64,000 nucleotides of DNA, from assembly GCA_050084985.1 (NCBI GenBank), contig JBITNC010000001.1, positions 96,100,001 to 96,164,000 on the forward strand, read 5' to 3'. This document shows positions 22,276 to 32,535 of the stretch, piece by piece (the first letter of the stretch is position 1; each line of letters begins with the position of its first letter). A model generated the notes under the pieces. It was not told the origin of the DNA. It worked only from the letters and a program-made list of their open reading frames with translations, and made no database searches. The translations under genes were made by a program, and so were the position numbers. Source of the stretch: Nageia nagi (Eukaryota > Pinophyta).

Positions 22276-23160
22276 ATAGGAGAATCTTTTTTCTCCAAAC
22301 ACATTATTGATAGTTCCAACTATGGGATTTGGAAACCATGGATGAAAGTTGAATTACAAGCAAGGAAGCTATGGCAAATAGTGACTAAAAATATTGTATC
22401 TTCTACAAATGAGAAAGCACTAGAGGCATTCAACATAAAGAATAAATTAGTAACCTCCATGATTTATCGTGCAATTTTAGATAAAGTGCTCATAATGATA
22501 TCCTTCTCAAACTCAATAAAGGAAGCTTGGGATAAGCTAAAACAAATCTATCTTGGCTCAAATTTTTTAAAAACATTTTCCATTCTTCAAAATTTACTTC
22601 AATCTCATCAAAAAGAATATGAAAGTGTAGTTATTTATGTGAACAAAATCATTGACCTAAGAACTCAACTTGTTGCTTATGGATGCAATTAGATCAATGA
22701 TTAGTTCATGGTCTTCATTAAAGTTTGAAAACTTTGTAATAGTATGGAAATGAAGTTTGATAATAAAAAAAGAATTCATATCCCTTACAAACCTTTCAAG
22801 GTGCCTATTGAAGCATGAGGTAACACTTAACAATAAAGGGTTTATTTTTTCTACTAAGAAAAATAATGTTGCTCTTAGAGCAACCAAAATTTCATTCAAT
22901 AAGAAGTTCAATCATCACAAGATACCTTACCCTTCTTTCACAAGGTTTGAGAAAATAAGCATTGGCTACAGGAATAATAGAAACAACAATCACAACAATA
23001 GAAACAATGGTAACAACAATCACTTCAAGAATAGAGATGGAAAAGGTAAAAAAAATACTCCTTATCTTAAGTAAAAGTTTAATTGCCATTGTAACTATTA
23101 TGGCATACACAATCACAAAGAAGTTGATTGTTACAAAAAAAAAGAAAGAAAAATGCAATG
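22276..23160 (+). pseudogene. Copia gag of element B, broken
   Basis: The start codon is ATA at 22276 where H has ATG and A has ATG. After stops at 22309-22314 the frame 22342-22692 encodes a good UBN2-type gag (KPWMKVELQARKLWQIV, later EAWDKLKQIYLGSNFLKTFS). Past two stops comes FKVPIEA, then the Asn-rich NRNNNHNNRNNGNNNH tract (22970-23020), and a zinc knuckle at 23083-23140 reading CNYYGIHNHKEVDC. Its second Cys is now Tyr. Minus-strand frames here are antisense shadows. Confidence 0.88.
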
Positions 23161-23560
23161 GCTAGAGAAATATAAAGAATTATAAAAGAAAGAAAAATAT
23201 TCATACCAATTATGCTATGACACTCTACTCCATGTCTCATTTTTTCATCTGATTTGATTGTTAACTCTAGTTGCACTAATCATCTATGCTTTGAAAAAGA
23301 AAAATTTTAGAACTTTCACAAGTATAATAAAGATGTAGTTATGATAGATGATAACTCTACCTTTGAAGTTCAAGGAATTGGGAGTGTGCTAATTCACAAA
23401 AAGGTTCTTAACAATGTACTCTATATTCTCAAGTTAAAGATGAACCTACTCTCTATGATCCAACTTGCTAGAAAAAGATACTCTTTTGAGTTTGACTCTC
23501 AATCCTAGTGCATTAAGAAAAGAATTACCATTTTGGTTAAAGGATTAGTGAAATATAGCC
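23161..23560 (+). pseudogene. Copia protease of element B
   Basis: The active site reads VNSSCTNHLCFE at 23256-23291. Relative to element A (DSGCTNHLC), Asp is now Asn and Gly is Ser, each a single base step, so it cannot be catalytic. The following part, with VQGIGSVLIHKKV-like and LARKRYSFEFDSQS sequence, is recognisable up to a stop. Confidence 0.8.
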
Positions 23561-24480
23561 TCTACACTGTGGAACAAGTACCATCAAAGATATTTCTTAC
23601 TTTTAATATATGTTCTAAAGCAATCTTTGGCACCATCATTTAGAGCATCTTAACCATAAGAGTATTCAAGTCATGAAAACCCAAGAACTTGTAAAAGGTT
23701 TACCTTCAATCTCTCCTTTGGTTGGTCTATGTGAGAAGTGCATTCTTGGTAAGATGCATAGATAAAAGTTTGAAAAATATAAGGTAATAAGAGCATATCA
23801 ACTTCTTCAAATTATGCATTTAAATTTGATGATTCCATTTCAGACTAAGTCACTTGAAGGAGCATCTTACATCTTGACCTTCATTGATGACCTTAGTAGG
23901 ATAACCTTTGGGTATCTACTTGAGCAGAAGGATCAAAATCTTGACACTTTTAAGGTTTGTAAGGCCTTTGTTGAGAATCAAACTAACCTTAAAATCAAGA
24001 TATTAAAATTAAATAATGAAGGACAATATAACAATAATAAGTTCAATGACTATTATGCTAGTATAGAATCAAAAGGTAGTTTACAATTCTATACACTCCT
24101 TAGTAAAATGGTGTTGCTGAAAGGAAAAATAGAACAATCATGGAGATGGCTAGATGCATGTTGGGTAATATTCCTAAGTTCTTATGGGGTGAAGCTATCA
24201 GAATTGATATTTACACCTTGAATAAGTATCCCACAAAAGCTATTTTGAATAAAACTCCTTTTGATACATGGTCAAGAAGAAAACCTAACATTTCTCACCT
24301 AAGAATATTTGGTTGTGAAGCTTTCTCCTACATTATTTTTGAAAAAAGGAAGAAGTTGGACCATAGAGCTAACAAATGTATCTTTGTGAGTAATAACAAT
24401 TAGCATAGATAATATAGGCTTTACTCTTCCACTTATAAAGCAATATTCATTTCAAGGGATGTAAAGTTCAATTAACTTCC
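23561..24480 (+). pseudogene. Copia integrase of element B
   Basis: The zinc-binding N-terminus is preserved (WHHHL-type His pair, then GLCEKCILGKMH at about 23723-23758). The first catalytic Asp lies in QIMHLNLMIPF as Asn; the second lies in LKLNNEGQYN, again Asn for Asp. A frameshift near 24130 moves the rest into the frame 24140-24403, which gives MEMARCMLGN, FLWGEAIRIDIYTLNKYPTK and LRIFGCEAFSYII. Both catalytic Asp losses are G-to-A transitions. Confidence 0.9.
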
Positions 24481-25420
24481 TATAAAATTTGCTTCTACTA
24501 ATAATGTTGCTGATCTAGAGGACTCTTTAATTGCCCATAATTGGTTGGATTTTGATACATCACCATAGGAATAAAATTCTCTAATGCAAATGGTAACAAG
24601 GAGCATGACCTTGAATAAATCTTTAATTACCAAGATTGATAACAACCATGAGCCCTCAACCTTCAAAGAAGTTTCTAAGCACAAGTGCTAGATAGAAGCC
24701 ATGAACATAGAGTATGAGGTATTTATGAAAAATAAAACTTGAGATTTGGTTTCTTATCCCAATGATAAGAATGTGATTTGCAATAAGTGAATATACAAGG
24801 TCAAATTCAATTCAGTTGGATATATTGAAAAATACAAGGCAAGGTTAGTAGCTAAAGGTTTTGTTCAGAAATACAATGTAGATTATGAAGAAACCTTTCC
24901 TCTTGTGGCAAAAGGGCCTACTATGTGAGTTTTTCTTGCTCTTTTTGCAACTCAAAGATGGAAAGTTTTTTAGCTTGATGTCAAGAGTGCATTTCTCAAT
25001 GGTGACTTAGATGTGGAAATATTCATGCATCAACCAAAAGGGTTCATTGTGCAAGGTAAAGATTCCTTTGTATGTAAACTAAAGAAGTCTTTGTATGGAC
25101 TTAAGCAAGCACCTTGAGCTTGATACAAAAAGATTTCAAGGTACTTTGCAAATATTATATTCTTCAAGTTTTTTTTTAATCTAATCTATATGTGCTCTAT
25201 CAAGGAAAAGACATGGTCTTAATTCTCTTTTATGTGGATGATCTTTTAATTACCAAGAACAATGATGTAATCATTCAAGAGTGCATCTTGAAACTTGAGG
25301 CAATATTTGAAATGACGAATCTTAGTCTCTTGCACTACTATCTTAACATGCAAGTATACCAATATAAAGATTGTACTTATCTCAATCAACCTAAGTATAT
25401 ATTAGACATCTTGTAGAAGT
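24481..25420 (+). pseudogene. Copia reverse transcriptase of element B
   Basis: Blocks in order are [20 protein letters not shown] with Trp as stop (24780-24840), [40 protein letters not shown] (24975-25035), and [11 protein letters not shown] followed by a stop for Trp (25081-25120). From 25192 an open frame continues through FYVDDLLITKN, so the catalytic YVDD (25231-25242) is intact, then MTNLSLLHYYLNMQV. Stops and a shift near 25170 break the frame. Confidence 0.93.
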
Positions 25421-26205
25421 TTTGCATGGTAGAATATCGATATGCTATAATCCCAATCTCTCTTGGAATCACTCTCTCTACTTCACCTCTTAGTTAGTTG
25501 ATGCTATAGTTTACAGGCAATTAATTGGTAGTCTTTTGTATTTGACTATATCCATGCTAGATACTACCTTTGCAATAAATCTGATGGCATGATTTATTCA
25601 AAAACCTTATGTTGAGCATCTTAATGTTGTTAAGCAAATCTTGAGGTATGTTATAGGGACTAAAGATCTTGCTCTCAATTATTCCAAGTTGCCTTCATTT
25701 GTTCTCTTTGGATTCTTAGATTCTGACTATGGGGGAGATAGAAATGACAAAAAATTAATCTCTGCATATGTGTTTAGCATTGGTTTAGGTGCTATCTCTT
25801 AGGCTTCCAAGAAGTAACCTACTATTTCTCTTTCCACCATCGAAGCTAAATATCATGTCATATTTGTAGTATCCCAAGAAACCATTTGACTATAGCATCT
25901 TCTCAAAAAAATTGGGTATGAGCAAGCTAGCTCATCTTTAATCTCTTATGATAATCAATCGACTATTTCTTTGGCTAAGAATTTAGTGGTTCATTAAAAA
26001 AATAAAACATGTGGAAATCCATACCCATTTTGTCAAGGATAAGGTTCTTGATGGCCTCCTACACCTAGAGTATTATCCATCCATTTTGAACTCCATTTAT
26101 TTATTCATCAAACCCCTTTCAGTAGCTCAGTTTTGTAAGCTTAAGGCTACTATTGGGTTGGTGAAGTTGCCCTCAAGGGGAGTGAAGTTTGAATTCTTAT
26201 GTTAA
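25421..26205 (+). pseudogene. Copia RNase H and C-terminus of element B
   Basis: After the thumb region the copia RNase H blocks are readable: RQLIGSLLYLTIS (25517), GFLDSDYGGDRNDKKLISAY (25711) with the catalytic Asp, TISLSTIEAKYHVI (25823), and the C-terminal EIHTHFVKDKVLDGLLHLEY (26012). A last open frame, 26011-26205, ends at FEFLC and stop, which is the natural pol end (GLVKLPSRG). Some stops replace Trp or Gln. Confidence 0.9.
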
Positions 26206-26254
26206 ATTCATATTTGTGATGACAACTTCACCCTTAGGAGGCTTTTATATTGTA

Positions 26255-26520
26255 TAGTGTTAATTTTGTTGTACACTTTTGTGGTAAGTTCACTCTATGT
26301 GAGGAACTTATTGTACAAATAGAGTTGATTTTGTTATATACCTTCATGGTAAGTTTGCTCTGCGTGAGGAGCTTGTTTTATAAATAGAGTTGATTTTGTT
26401 ATACACCTTTATGGTAAGTTCACTCTACATGAAGAACTTGTTGTACAAATAGAGTTGATTTTGTTATACACCTTCATGGTAAGTTCACTCTATGTGAGGA
26501 ACTTATTGTACAAATTGACC
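26255..26520 (+). repeat. Tandem repeat of about 65 bp, four copies, in the 3' region of B
   Basis: Each unit reads 'gagttgattttgttataca' then 'ccttcatggtaagttcactc', then a 'tatgtgaggaacttgttgta'-like end. Copies differ at several sites. It lies between the pol stop and the polypurine tract, so it would be in the element's 3' non-coding RNA. Confidence 0.9.
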
Positions 26521-26925
26521 AATTTTGCACTATTTAGTTATCCATATGTGAGGAACTCTTATGTGTATTTTGGCACTATTTAGTTATCCATATGTGAGGA
26601 ACTCTTATGTGCATGATCTAGCACTATTCAGTTATCCATGTGTGAAGAACTCTTATGTGTCTTTTGGCACTATTTAGTTATCCACATGTGAGGAACTCTT
26701 ATGTGCATATTCTATTTGTAATCAATTTTGCACTGTTCAATTATCTATATGTGAGGAACTCTTATATGTTTTTTAGCACTATTTAGTTATCCATATGTGA
26801 AGAACTCTTATGTGCATGATCTAACACTATTTAATTATCCATATGTGAGGAACTCTTATGTGTCTTTTGGCACTATTCAGTTATCCACATGTGAGGAACT
26901 CTTATGTGCATGCTCTATTTTGTAA
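26521..26925 (+). repeat. Second tandem repeat in the 3' region of B, 46-60 bp units
   Basis: About eight units share 'gcactatttagttatccat' plus 'atgtgaggaactcttatgtg'. Alternating spacers ('tcttttg' and 'catgatcta') suggest a two-unit higher-order repeat. The word 'gtgaggaact' is shared with the preceding 65-bp array. Confidence 0.9.
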
Positions 26926-27370
26926 TGATAATCAACACATATTTTATATACAGCAAGTGACTATAAGTGTTTGGCATGGCATCTTTATGATGACTTATAA
27001 TGCACCATTGATCAATTCATGATGGCATTTGCATAATTCCTTTATTCTGATTGATATGAATATGATGTATCTAATTGATCTTGTTATTTGAGTTGTTGAT
27101 CACTTGCAAGTTTCTCTGATATTGCAAGTTGCTTACCTCAAGTATGTAGGCTCTTTGAGACTCTTTATGAATTTCAATTGGATGACTATTTTATGTACAT
27201 TGAAACTAGTTGTAGTTAAGGATTGTATATGGCAAAGTAGTGAATCTCAAACTAGATCTTTCTTGCTTCATAAATATGTAAAAAGTTCTCATCTTCGTTG
27301 TATCTATTTGAAAGAGAACTCTCTTACTTTCTCTTTTTCTTCTCTCTTACAAGCTCTATCCCAATATTGC
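26926..27370 (+). other. Remaining 3' non-coding region of element B
   Basis: No function is seen. An open frame, 27104-27397, runs on into the LTR and is not a gene. The last 80 bases (pyrimidine-rich, then 'tatcccaatattgcattaa') match the corresponding part of element A next to its polypurine tract. Confidence 0.7.
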
Positions 27371-27382
27371 ATTAAGGGGGAG
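27371..27382 (+). other. Polypurine tract of element B
   Basis: ATTAAGGGGGAG directly precedes TGTTGGAATG of the 3' LTR. Confidence 0.92.
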
Positions 27383-27855
27383 TGTTGGAATGTATAATGC
27401 ATTATTGTAAAAGTTGTTTTAAATCTTTTATGTAAATTCACTAATATTTAAAGGTATTATTTGATACCTTAAGTATTTTAGTTAATAATAGTGTAACTTG
27501 TCCTACACTTCAAATCATGAGCATGCCCATTAACTCAAAGATGTGCATGTCATGCTTAGGTCATCCAAGGGGGGATTTTGGCCTCTAAATAGAAGGCTTC
27601 CCTTTTGTAATCATACACCATTATGGAGTAAAGATATGATCTAGAATAGAAGTGTAGGAGTTGAGATTAGAAGAATTGTAAGAGAGTTGTATTTGTGAGA
27701 GAAGTAAAGATCTAGATAGTGGATGTACTCTTAATTGGAGGAACCACTTTATATCTTATGTTGTGAGATTGCTTTATATATTTGTTGGATGTAATTGTGA
27801 GCTTTCATATGATCTTGGTAGTTTAGGAATTATATTGTTAGTGTTAATTCCTTCA
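27383..27855 (+). repeat. 3' LTR of copia element B
   Basis: It begins TGTTGGAATG, ends ccttca, and is followed by TATGA. It aligns over its full length with the 5' LTR at 19127; the hairpin arms have drifted more here than in the 5' copy. Confidence 0.94.
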
Positions 27856-27860
27856 TATGA

Positions 27861-28400
27861 TAAGTTCATTCTACTTGTAGAGTGTGGACATCGAGGTAGA
27901 GTGCATCATCACTATTATGGCGATCAATGGGATATCCCAAATGAATTTGTATGCTTCCTAAAGGATAAACTTAAGGTATATACACTATATTTTAATGGAT
28001 CAAAGTGTACTTATGGAGTAGGGGTAGGTATTGTACTAGTTTCACTAATAAATGATGTTATTCCTATCACATATAACCTTGCATTTGAGTACACTAACAA
28101 TATGGCAGAGTACAAGGCATTGATACTAGGTTTGAGGGTAGTTGTTCACTTAAATATAAAAGAATTTCAGAAATAAGGTGACTCAAAACTTGTTGCTAAC
28201 CAAGTTGAATATGTATACAATACAAAAGATGAGAAGTTAATCCCATATAAAATGTCAATATTTGACCTTCTTAGTGAATTTGATAAATAAATAATCAAGA
28301 ATATCTGAATAAACAATGAGTATGCATATGCAATGGTAAGTGATGCCTCCTTCATGCCTATTGATATAGAAGATAAGGAAACAATCCTCAAAATTAAAAA
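27861..28400 (+). pseudogene. Second (Tat-type) RNase H of element C
   Basis: Open frame 27763-28176 crosses from the LTR of B into C; only the part after 27861 belongs to C. It reads YTLYFNGSKCTYGVGVGIVL, then SLINDVIPITYNLAFEYTNN and MAEYKALILGLRV. This is the aRNH-like domain of Tat elements: the first catalytic Asp of the family's D-G-S is Asn here, while the Glu in MAEY is kept. The tail past the stop at 28174 includes GDSKLVANQVEYVYNTKDEK. Confidence 0.85.
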
Positions 28401-29700
28401 AATTAGGTATGATGTCTTGTATAGCTAAAGATGGAGAAGTAGAGGTATATTGCCTTACTCAACAAGGAAGTTATCCATTATGGTATGTCATTATCTTAAG
28501 GATCAAATAATTTTATAGCATTTTGATAGAAATGAGAAAATCAAATTAAAGAGATCAGCTCTCAAATATGTTATCATTGGAGACATATAATACAGGAGGT
28601 CATTTCATGGGCCTCTATTGAGATGCCTCACACATCATGAAATTACAATGACACTTGAACAAGGACATGAAGGTCTACATAGGAGGAATTTCTTTACAAA
28701 AGCCTTACACACTAAGCACTTGTTCATAGGATACTATTAGCCTTATATGGAAGAAGATTGTAAAATACCATGTTAGAACATGTCTTCAATGTCAAAAGCA
28801 TTCAAATCTAGAAAAGTAACCAACGTAAGTGCTAAATACAGTTGTTTCAACATGGCCTTTTACAATTTGGGGCATAGATACAATTGGATTGATAAATCCT
28901 CATTCAAGGGATGGATGTAAATTTATTATCATAGCTATAGAGTACACCACTAAATAGGTAGAGGCAACACTAATGAAATCCATTACACAAGAAAATATAA
29001 TAAAGTTCTTGGTTGAGAACATCATCACAATGTTTTGTATTCCACAACAATTAATCATTGATAATGGGACAAATTTTAAAGTTAAGGACATGAAAGCTTT
29101 TTACAAAAAGTTTCATATTACTCAAAAGTTTTCTTCATTTTATTATCCACAAGGAAATAGCCAAGTTGAAGCATCAAACATACAAGAGAGATTGGTATGA
29201 TCAATTGCCTTATATACTTTAGGCATATTGCAAAAGTGTAAGAACTACCATAGGGGAAAATCTATTTTCATTAGTTTATGGTGATGATGGTATGGTACCA
29301 TTAGAATTAGAGATCCCATCTTTTATAATCTCACTGCATGGAGACATTCTAAATGAAGAAGAAAGACAAGCTAGGTTGCAATAGTTAGAATCTCTTGATG
29401 AAAAATGAATTCAAGCAATTGAGAATCAAAAAGCATATCATACAAAGCTAAAGAGAGCATTCAACAAAAAGATCAAAACAAAAACCTTTCAGGTAAGAGA
29501 CTTGTCTTAAAATAAAATATTAATAAAATAGTTACAAATGATGAAGTCAAGGAAAACTTTGAGCCAAATTTATGAAGACAATTTGTTGTAGTAGAAGCCA
29601 CAAGATTAGGTGCATACATATTATCTTCAATGGATGGCAAAGAAGAAACAAAAACCTTCAATGCTATGCACTTGAAATACTTCTATGCATAAGGAATAAG
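28401..29700 (+). pseudogene. Gypsy integrase of element C
   Basis: The zinc finger retains RTCLQCQKH (about 28771-28800). The catalytic core reads WGIDTIGLINPHSRDGCKFI (28868) with the first Asp, IPQQLIIDNGTNFKVKDM (29038) with the second, and YYPQGNSQVEASN (29141) with the Glu, so all three catalytic residues survive although stops lie between them. A chromatin-side tail with SLVYGDDGMVPLELEIPS-like sequence, LESLDEK and DQNKNLSG-like sequence follows to about 29690. Confidence 0.88.
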
Positions 29701-30206
29701 CCTTGTACCTCACACCATCATGATGCATCAAAATGAGGTATGTATATAGTATTTTATATGTTTATTTCAAATTTTATTTTTTCTTTTTGTAAGGCATAAA
29801 CATTGTATCCCTTCTCACATGCCATCGACATCATAAAAAAATTAGAGAATCCACATCAACAACACTAGTACTATCTTCACATCACCAACATCGTTCATTG
29901 CACCTCATAAATACTCTTAATCAACAAAGCTCTATCTTCTCAAAGTATGGATGCTAGAAGGTTAGACTACCTAATACTAGATATAAAGGACTAGTATTCT
30001 TGAGCATCACAAGGGGAAACCACAATAATAATTCATATTTTGGCTTGGCTACTCCATCCATGGAGCTTTCCTGGAGCAATGAAGGACCTTCACCAAAGGA
30101 TCATGTTGTTGTACAAGAGTTCAAAGTTCTCAAAACATTTCTTCAACTCTTCTTCTTTGGATATGTAATTTCATTTCTTCCATCACACCTCCAAACATGA
30201 GCAAAA
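29701..30206 (+). other. 3' non-coding tail of element C
   Basis: No domain is recognised. The segment 29700-29760 (ending 'aatgaggtatgtatatag') looks like a splice donor or end of coding. A frame at 30000-30200 encodes MELSWSNEGPSPKDHVVVQE but has no family I can name. Confidence 0.4.
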
Positions 30207-31036
30207 TGTAGATGCCTAAAAATGAATTCTTATTTATTAAATATTTTTTTATAGTATCAATATGTATTTATTGTAAAAAGAGCTTAAAATACATCCAAGG
30301 TAATGTAATCAATGTAAAATGACCACTAAACAATGTAAGTGATGTCAAATGTCCATAAAAGCATCATAAGCTATGTAATATGTGATGATTCCAAGGAAAT
30401 AAGAGGATCAAGACATTGCTATAGAATAATATCAAAGGTAAATAATTCATCAACAGTAGATCATCAATCAAATAGGAGAACACATGCATATCATATCATC
30501 TGAATAACAATGCTATTTTATAACACCACCTATATAAGGGTCTATTATACCTTTATTCATGCTTCACATAATTTAATTTCTATATCTGATATTGCTAATC
30601 TTAAGATGTCAATAACATGCTATCATTAAGACATTGACATCATAGTTATTGAAACCAAGTGAGTGGAGATTGCATGAAGGTATTATTTATGGCTCATATT
30701 TTTGATATATACTTTAGTATTACATTAGTATATTTTTGATATATACTTTAGTATTATATTTGTAGAGAGATAGTGCTTTGTTTATTGCATGCACATTATT
30801 TTTCTTCTACACATAACTTAAATGAATCTCCTTTGAATTATGGAATAGAGTGATGTGTAGTTCGAAGTTTCCATGCACAAATGCCATGATTTTCTCAAAT
30901 CACTACCTTTAAAAGAAACACATAAAAATCATTCATTGGATTGTTTCTAATGAACTTGTTAAGCTAAAAAAGCTTCAATAGCTCTCAAAAACTTTAATAG
31001 AAATGTCTTTGAAGATATCCCTTGAATCCTTAAAAT
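30207..31036 (+). repeat. Candidate 3' LTR of element C
   Basis: TGTAGATGCCTAAAAATG at 30207 has the look of a gypsy LTR start, and a TATA-like tatataaggg lies at 30531. The right end of the LTR is not determinable; sequence without other identity continues to the boundary of element F at 31037. No matching copy was found upstream of 15461, so this call rests on position and signals only. Confidence 0.4.
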
Positions 31037-31900
31037 TATGATGATCCCAAATTAGTGGATCATGCTCAAATGTGCCCTATGAGAGGGACATTTAGTTTCT
31101 TGCTACAGATCTAGCCAATCAAACTCAAAATTACATAAAAACTCCAACATCTAGCTAAATATGGCAAAATTGCAGCAATAAACCAAAAATGCTCATAGAA
31201 ATCCAATGTTGCACTTAGAAATAATTACCAATATCTAACTATTAAATAATACTTCCAAATCCAATTTCCAAGTGCAAGGAGATAATAACAACAGAATAAA
31301 AGTAAAATTGTAATTGGATTGATATAAGAATAGATAACTACAATTACAATATAGTTTGGTACCTAAGGAGCTTACACCAAGGTTACCTCCAATAAGGTCT
31401 TTGTGGATGGCTTCAAGCCCTCGCTAATCTCAATAGTAGCAAGGCCAAGCCTAGGGCTTCCCTCCTTATCTTTGATGGAACAACCAGAGTTCCTTTCCCA
31501 AATGATCGAAGTAAGCTTAAGGCTAGCCTTCAATCACCTTAAGACCTTAAATGCAGATTGCTCCAAAAGTGGCAAAGAAAGAGTTCTCATACTCAATCCG
31601 ATAAAAGGGGATTTAATCATAAATTCAGCATATTTTATGTAATCTAGTAGTCCTCCTTATATAGAATAGGTAGTTCAACTTCTAATCTTGCATTGATATG
31701 ATCTAATGGTGGAGAGAAGTGATCTTTGTGCTCATGGTGCCAATGTTTAGGATGGAGAGCCTTGGAATAAACAAAATCACATCTATAGGCCAAGAATCTT
31801 AGCGTTGGGATGATGGAGCTTCCAATATGCTTTGGTGTCAGGACCATGTCACCAAACACCTTTAGAAGGGTGATGTTGGGCCTAGGGATGCCTAGATCTA
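31037..31900 (-). repeat. LTR of F, 3'-terminal piece
   Basis: On the minus strand it ends gggatcatcata at 31037, against ggctcatcaca in E. It shares with E the stretches 'tccctctcatagggcacatt', 'cttattggaggta' (E: cctattaaagata) and 'tagatgtgatttcatt'-type words. Its right end is the insertion point of copia D. Confidence 0.85.
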
Positions 31901-32525
31901 TTAGAGTTTATTTTATTTACTTAGGTATTATTTCCTACTTAAGTATTACTAGGATATTAGGTATATTTTCTTTGTCCTTTTCCTAGAATATTTTTGGATT
32001 TTAACAACTTTTTTGTTATTCTTCCAGATTGTATTTTGCATGCACCTTTCTTATTTATTCATGGTGCTTCTACATGAACAATCAATCAAATATATTCTTT
32101 TGAGCTTCTCTCTTATTTTGTGATCATTTGCAATGAAGAGTCTTATCTAAACCTATTCTGAAATTATAGTGCAGAAATGAATTAATCAAAATACAACAAT
32201 CATACAAACATAAGAAACACATGAGATTTATCTTGGTTCACTCAATGTGGGCTACTCCAGCATGTCAATAGCTTCTATTCCTTCTATATTATTACTTACA
32301 ATGAATACAATCTGCACAATTGACTCATTACAATGAATATATAGGAAAACCTTCAACCTTAGACCACAACATGGTATTAGAAAAACATGGGCTAAATCCG
32401 ACCAATGCTATGTGAAAATAGTTGAATGTCAAGTGAATATGCAAAGGATGAGCCATATTCAATATACAAATTATAAGATTCTGGGTGAATGATTATTTTT
32501 TCCATTTTGGCCATCATTCCTTTCA
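31901..32525 (+). repeat. 5' LTR of copia element D with an internal insertion
   Basis: The outer parts, 31901-32133 and 32465-32525, match the 3' LTR. The middle does not exist in the 3' LTR. The LTR ends tttca at 32525, followed at once by TGGTATAGAG, its own primer site. Confidence 0.85.
32134..32464. mobile_element. 331-bp LTR-like insertion inside the 5' LTR of D
   Basis: Absent from the 3' LTR of D, it is flanked by TGCAA and TACAA (possible TSD, one mismatch). It holds LTR-type sequence. Read on the minus strand, a TG-to-CA unit of 213 bp (32371-32159) has a TATA-like cctatatatt and an end 'ctgcactataatttca' common to plant copia LTRs. Read on the + strand, TGGTATTAGA, a tRNA-iMet primer-site match, starts at 32372. 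Orientation is unresolved: it could be a solo LTR or a truncated miniature element. Confidence 0.6.
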
Positions 32526-32535
32526 TGGTATAGAG
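32526..32535 (+). other. Primer binding site of element D
   Basis: TGGTATAGAG directly follows the LTR end and matches the start of the tRNA-iMet primer site with one base lost. Confidence 0.7.

Larger units (their letters stand above)
19127..27855 (+). mobile_element. Copia element B, full length but decayed
   Basis: The element has 5' LTR 19127-19601 and 3' LTR 27383-27855 (about 474 bp each), TSD TATGA, primer site, 2.65-kb leader, gag, protease, integrase, reverse transcriptase, RNase H, a 1.2-kb 3' region with two tandem repeat arrays, and a polypurine tract. It is the only copy in this window of the A/B/H family with the whole pol region. Stops and frameshifts throughout show it is inactive. 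It lies inside gypsy element C between the two RNase H modules. Confidence 0.95.
15461..30900 (+). mobile_element. Gypsy element C (Tat-like), split by copia B
   Basis: The left part is 15461-19126 and the right part 27861-about 30900; B sits between them. Across the two parts the order is gag end, protease, reverse transcriptase, RNase H, a second RNase H, integrase, then a non-coding tail and a candidate LTR start at 30207. Reverse transcriptase before integrase is the gypsy order. Two RNase H modules, the second ahead of integrase, are the hallmark of the plant Tat/Ogre lineage. Stops occur throughout. The 5' LTR was not identified and the 3' end is uncertain. Confidence 0.82.

Noticed and set aside
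26521-26925. CRISPR-like array
   Set aside because: Units are adjoining tandem repeats with short variable links, not direct repeats with unique spacers, and the context is a plant copia element.
27104-27397. A gene in the 3' region of B
   Set aside because: The frame runs through the polypurine tract into the LTR, has no domain, and matches the non-coding end of element A.
27763-28176. A single 137-codon protein
   Set aside because: It crosses the border between the 3' LTR of B and gypsy element C; only the part after 27861 is a real (RNase H) reading.
32372-32381. Primer site of element D
   Set aside because: The match lies inside the insertion in the 5' LTR. The LTR end shared with the 3' LTR is at 32525, and the proper primer site follows there.
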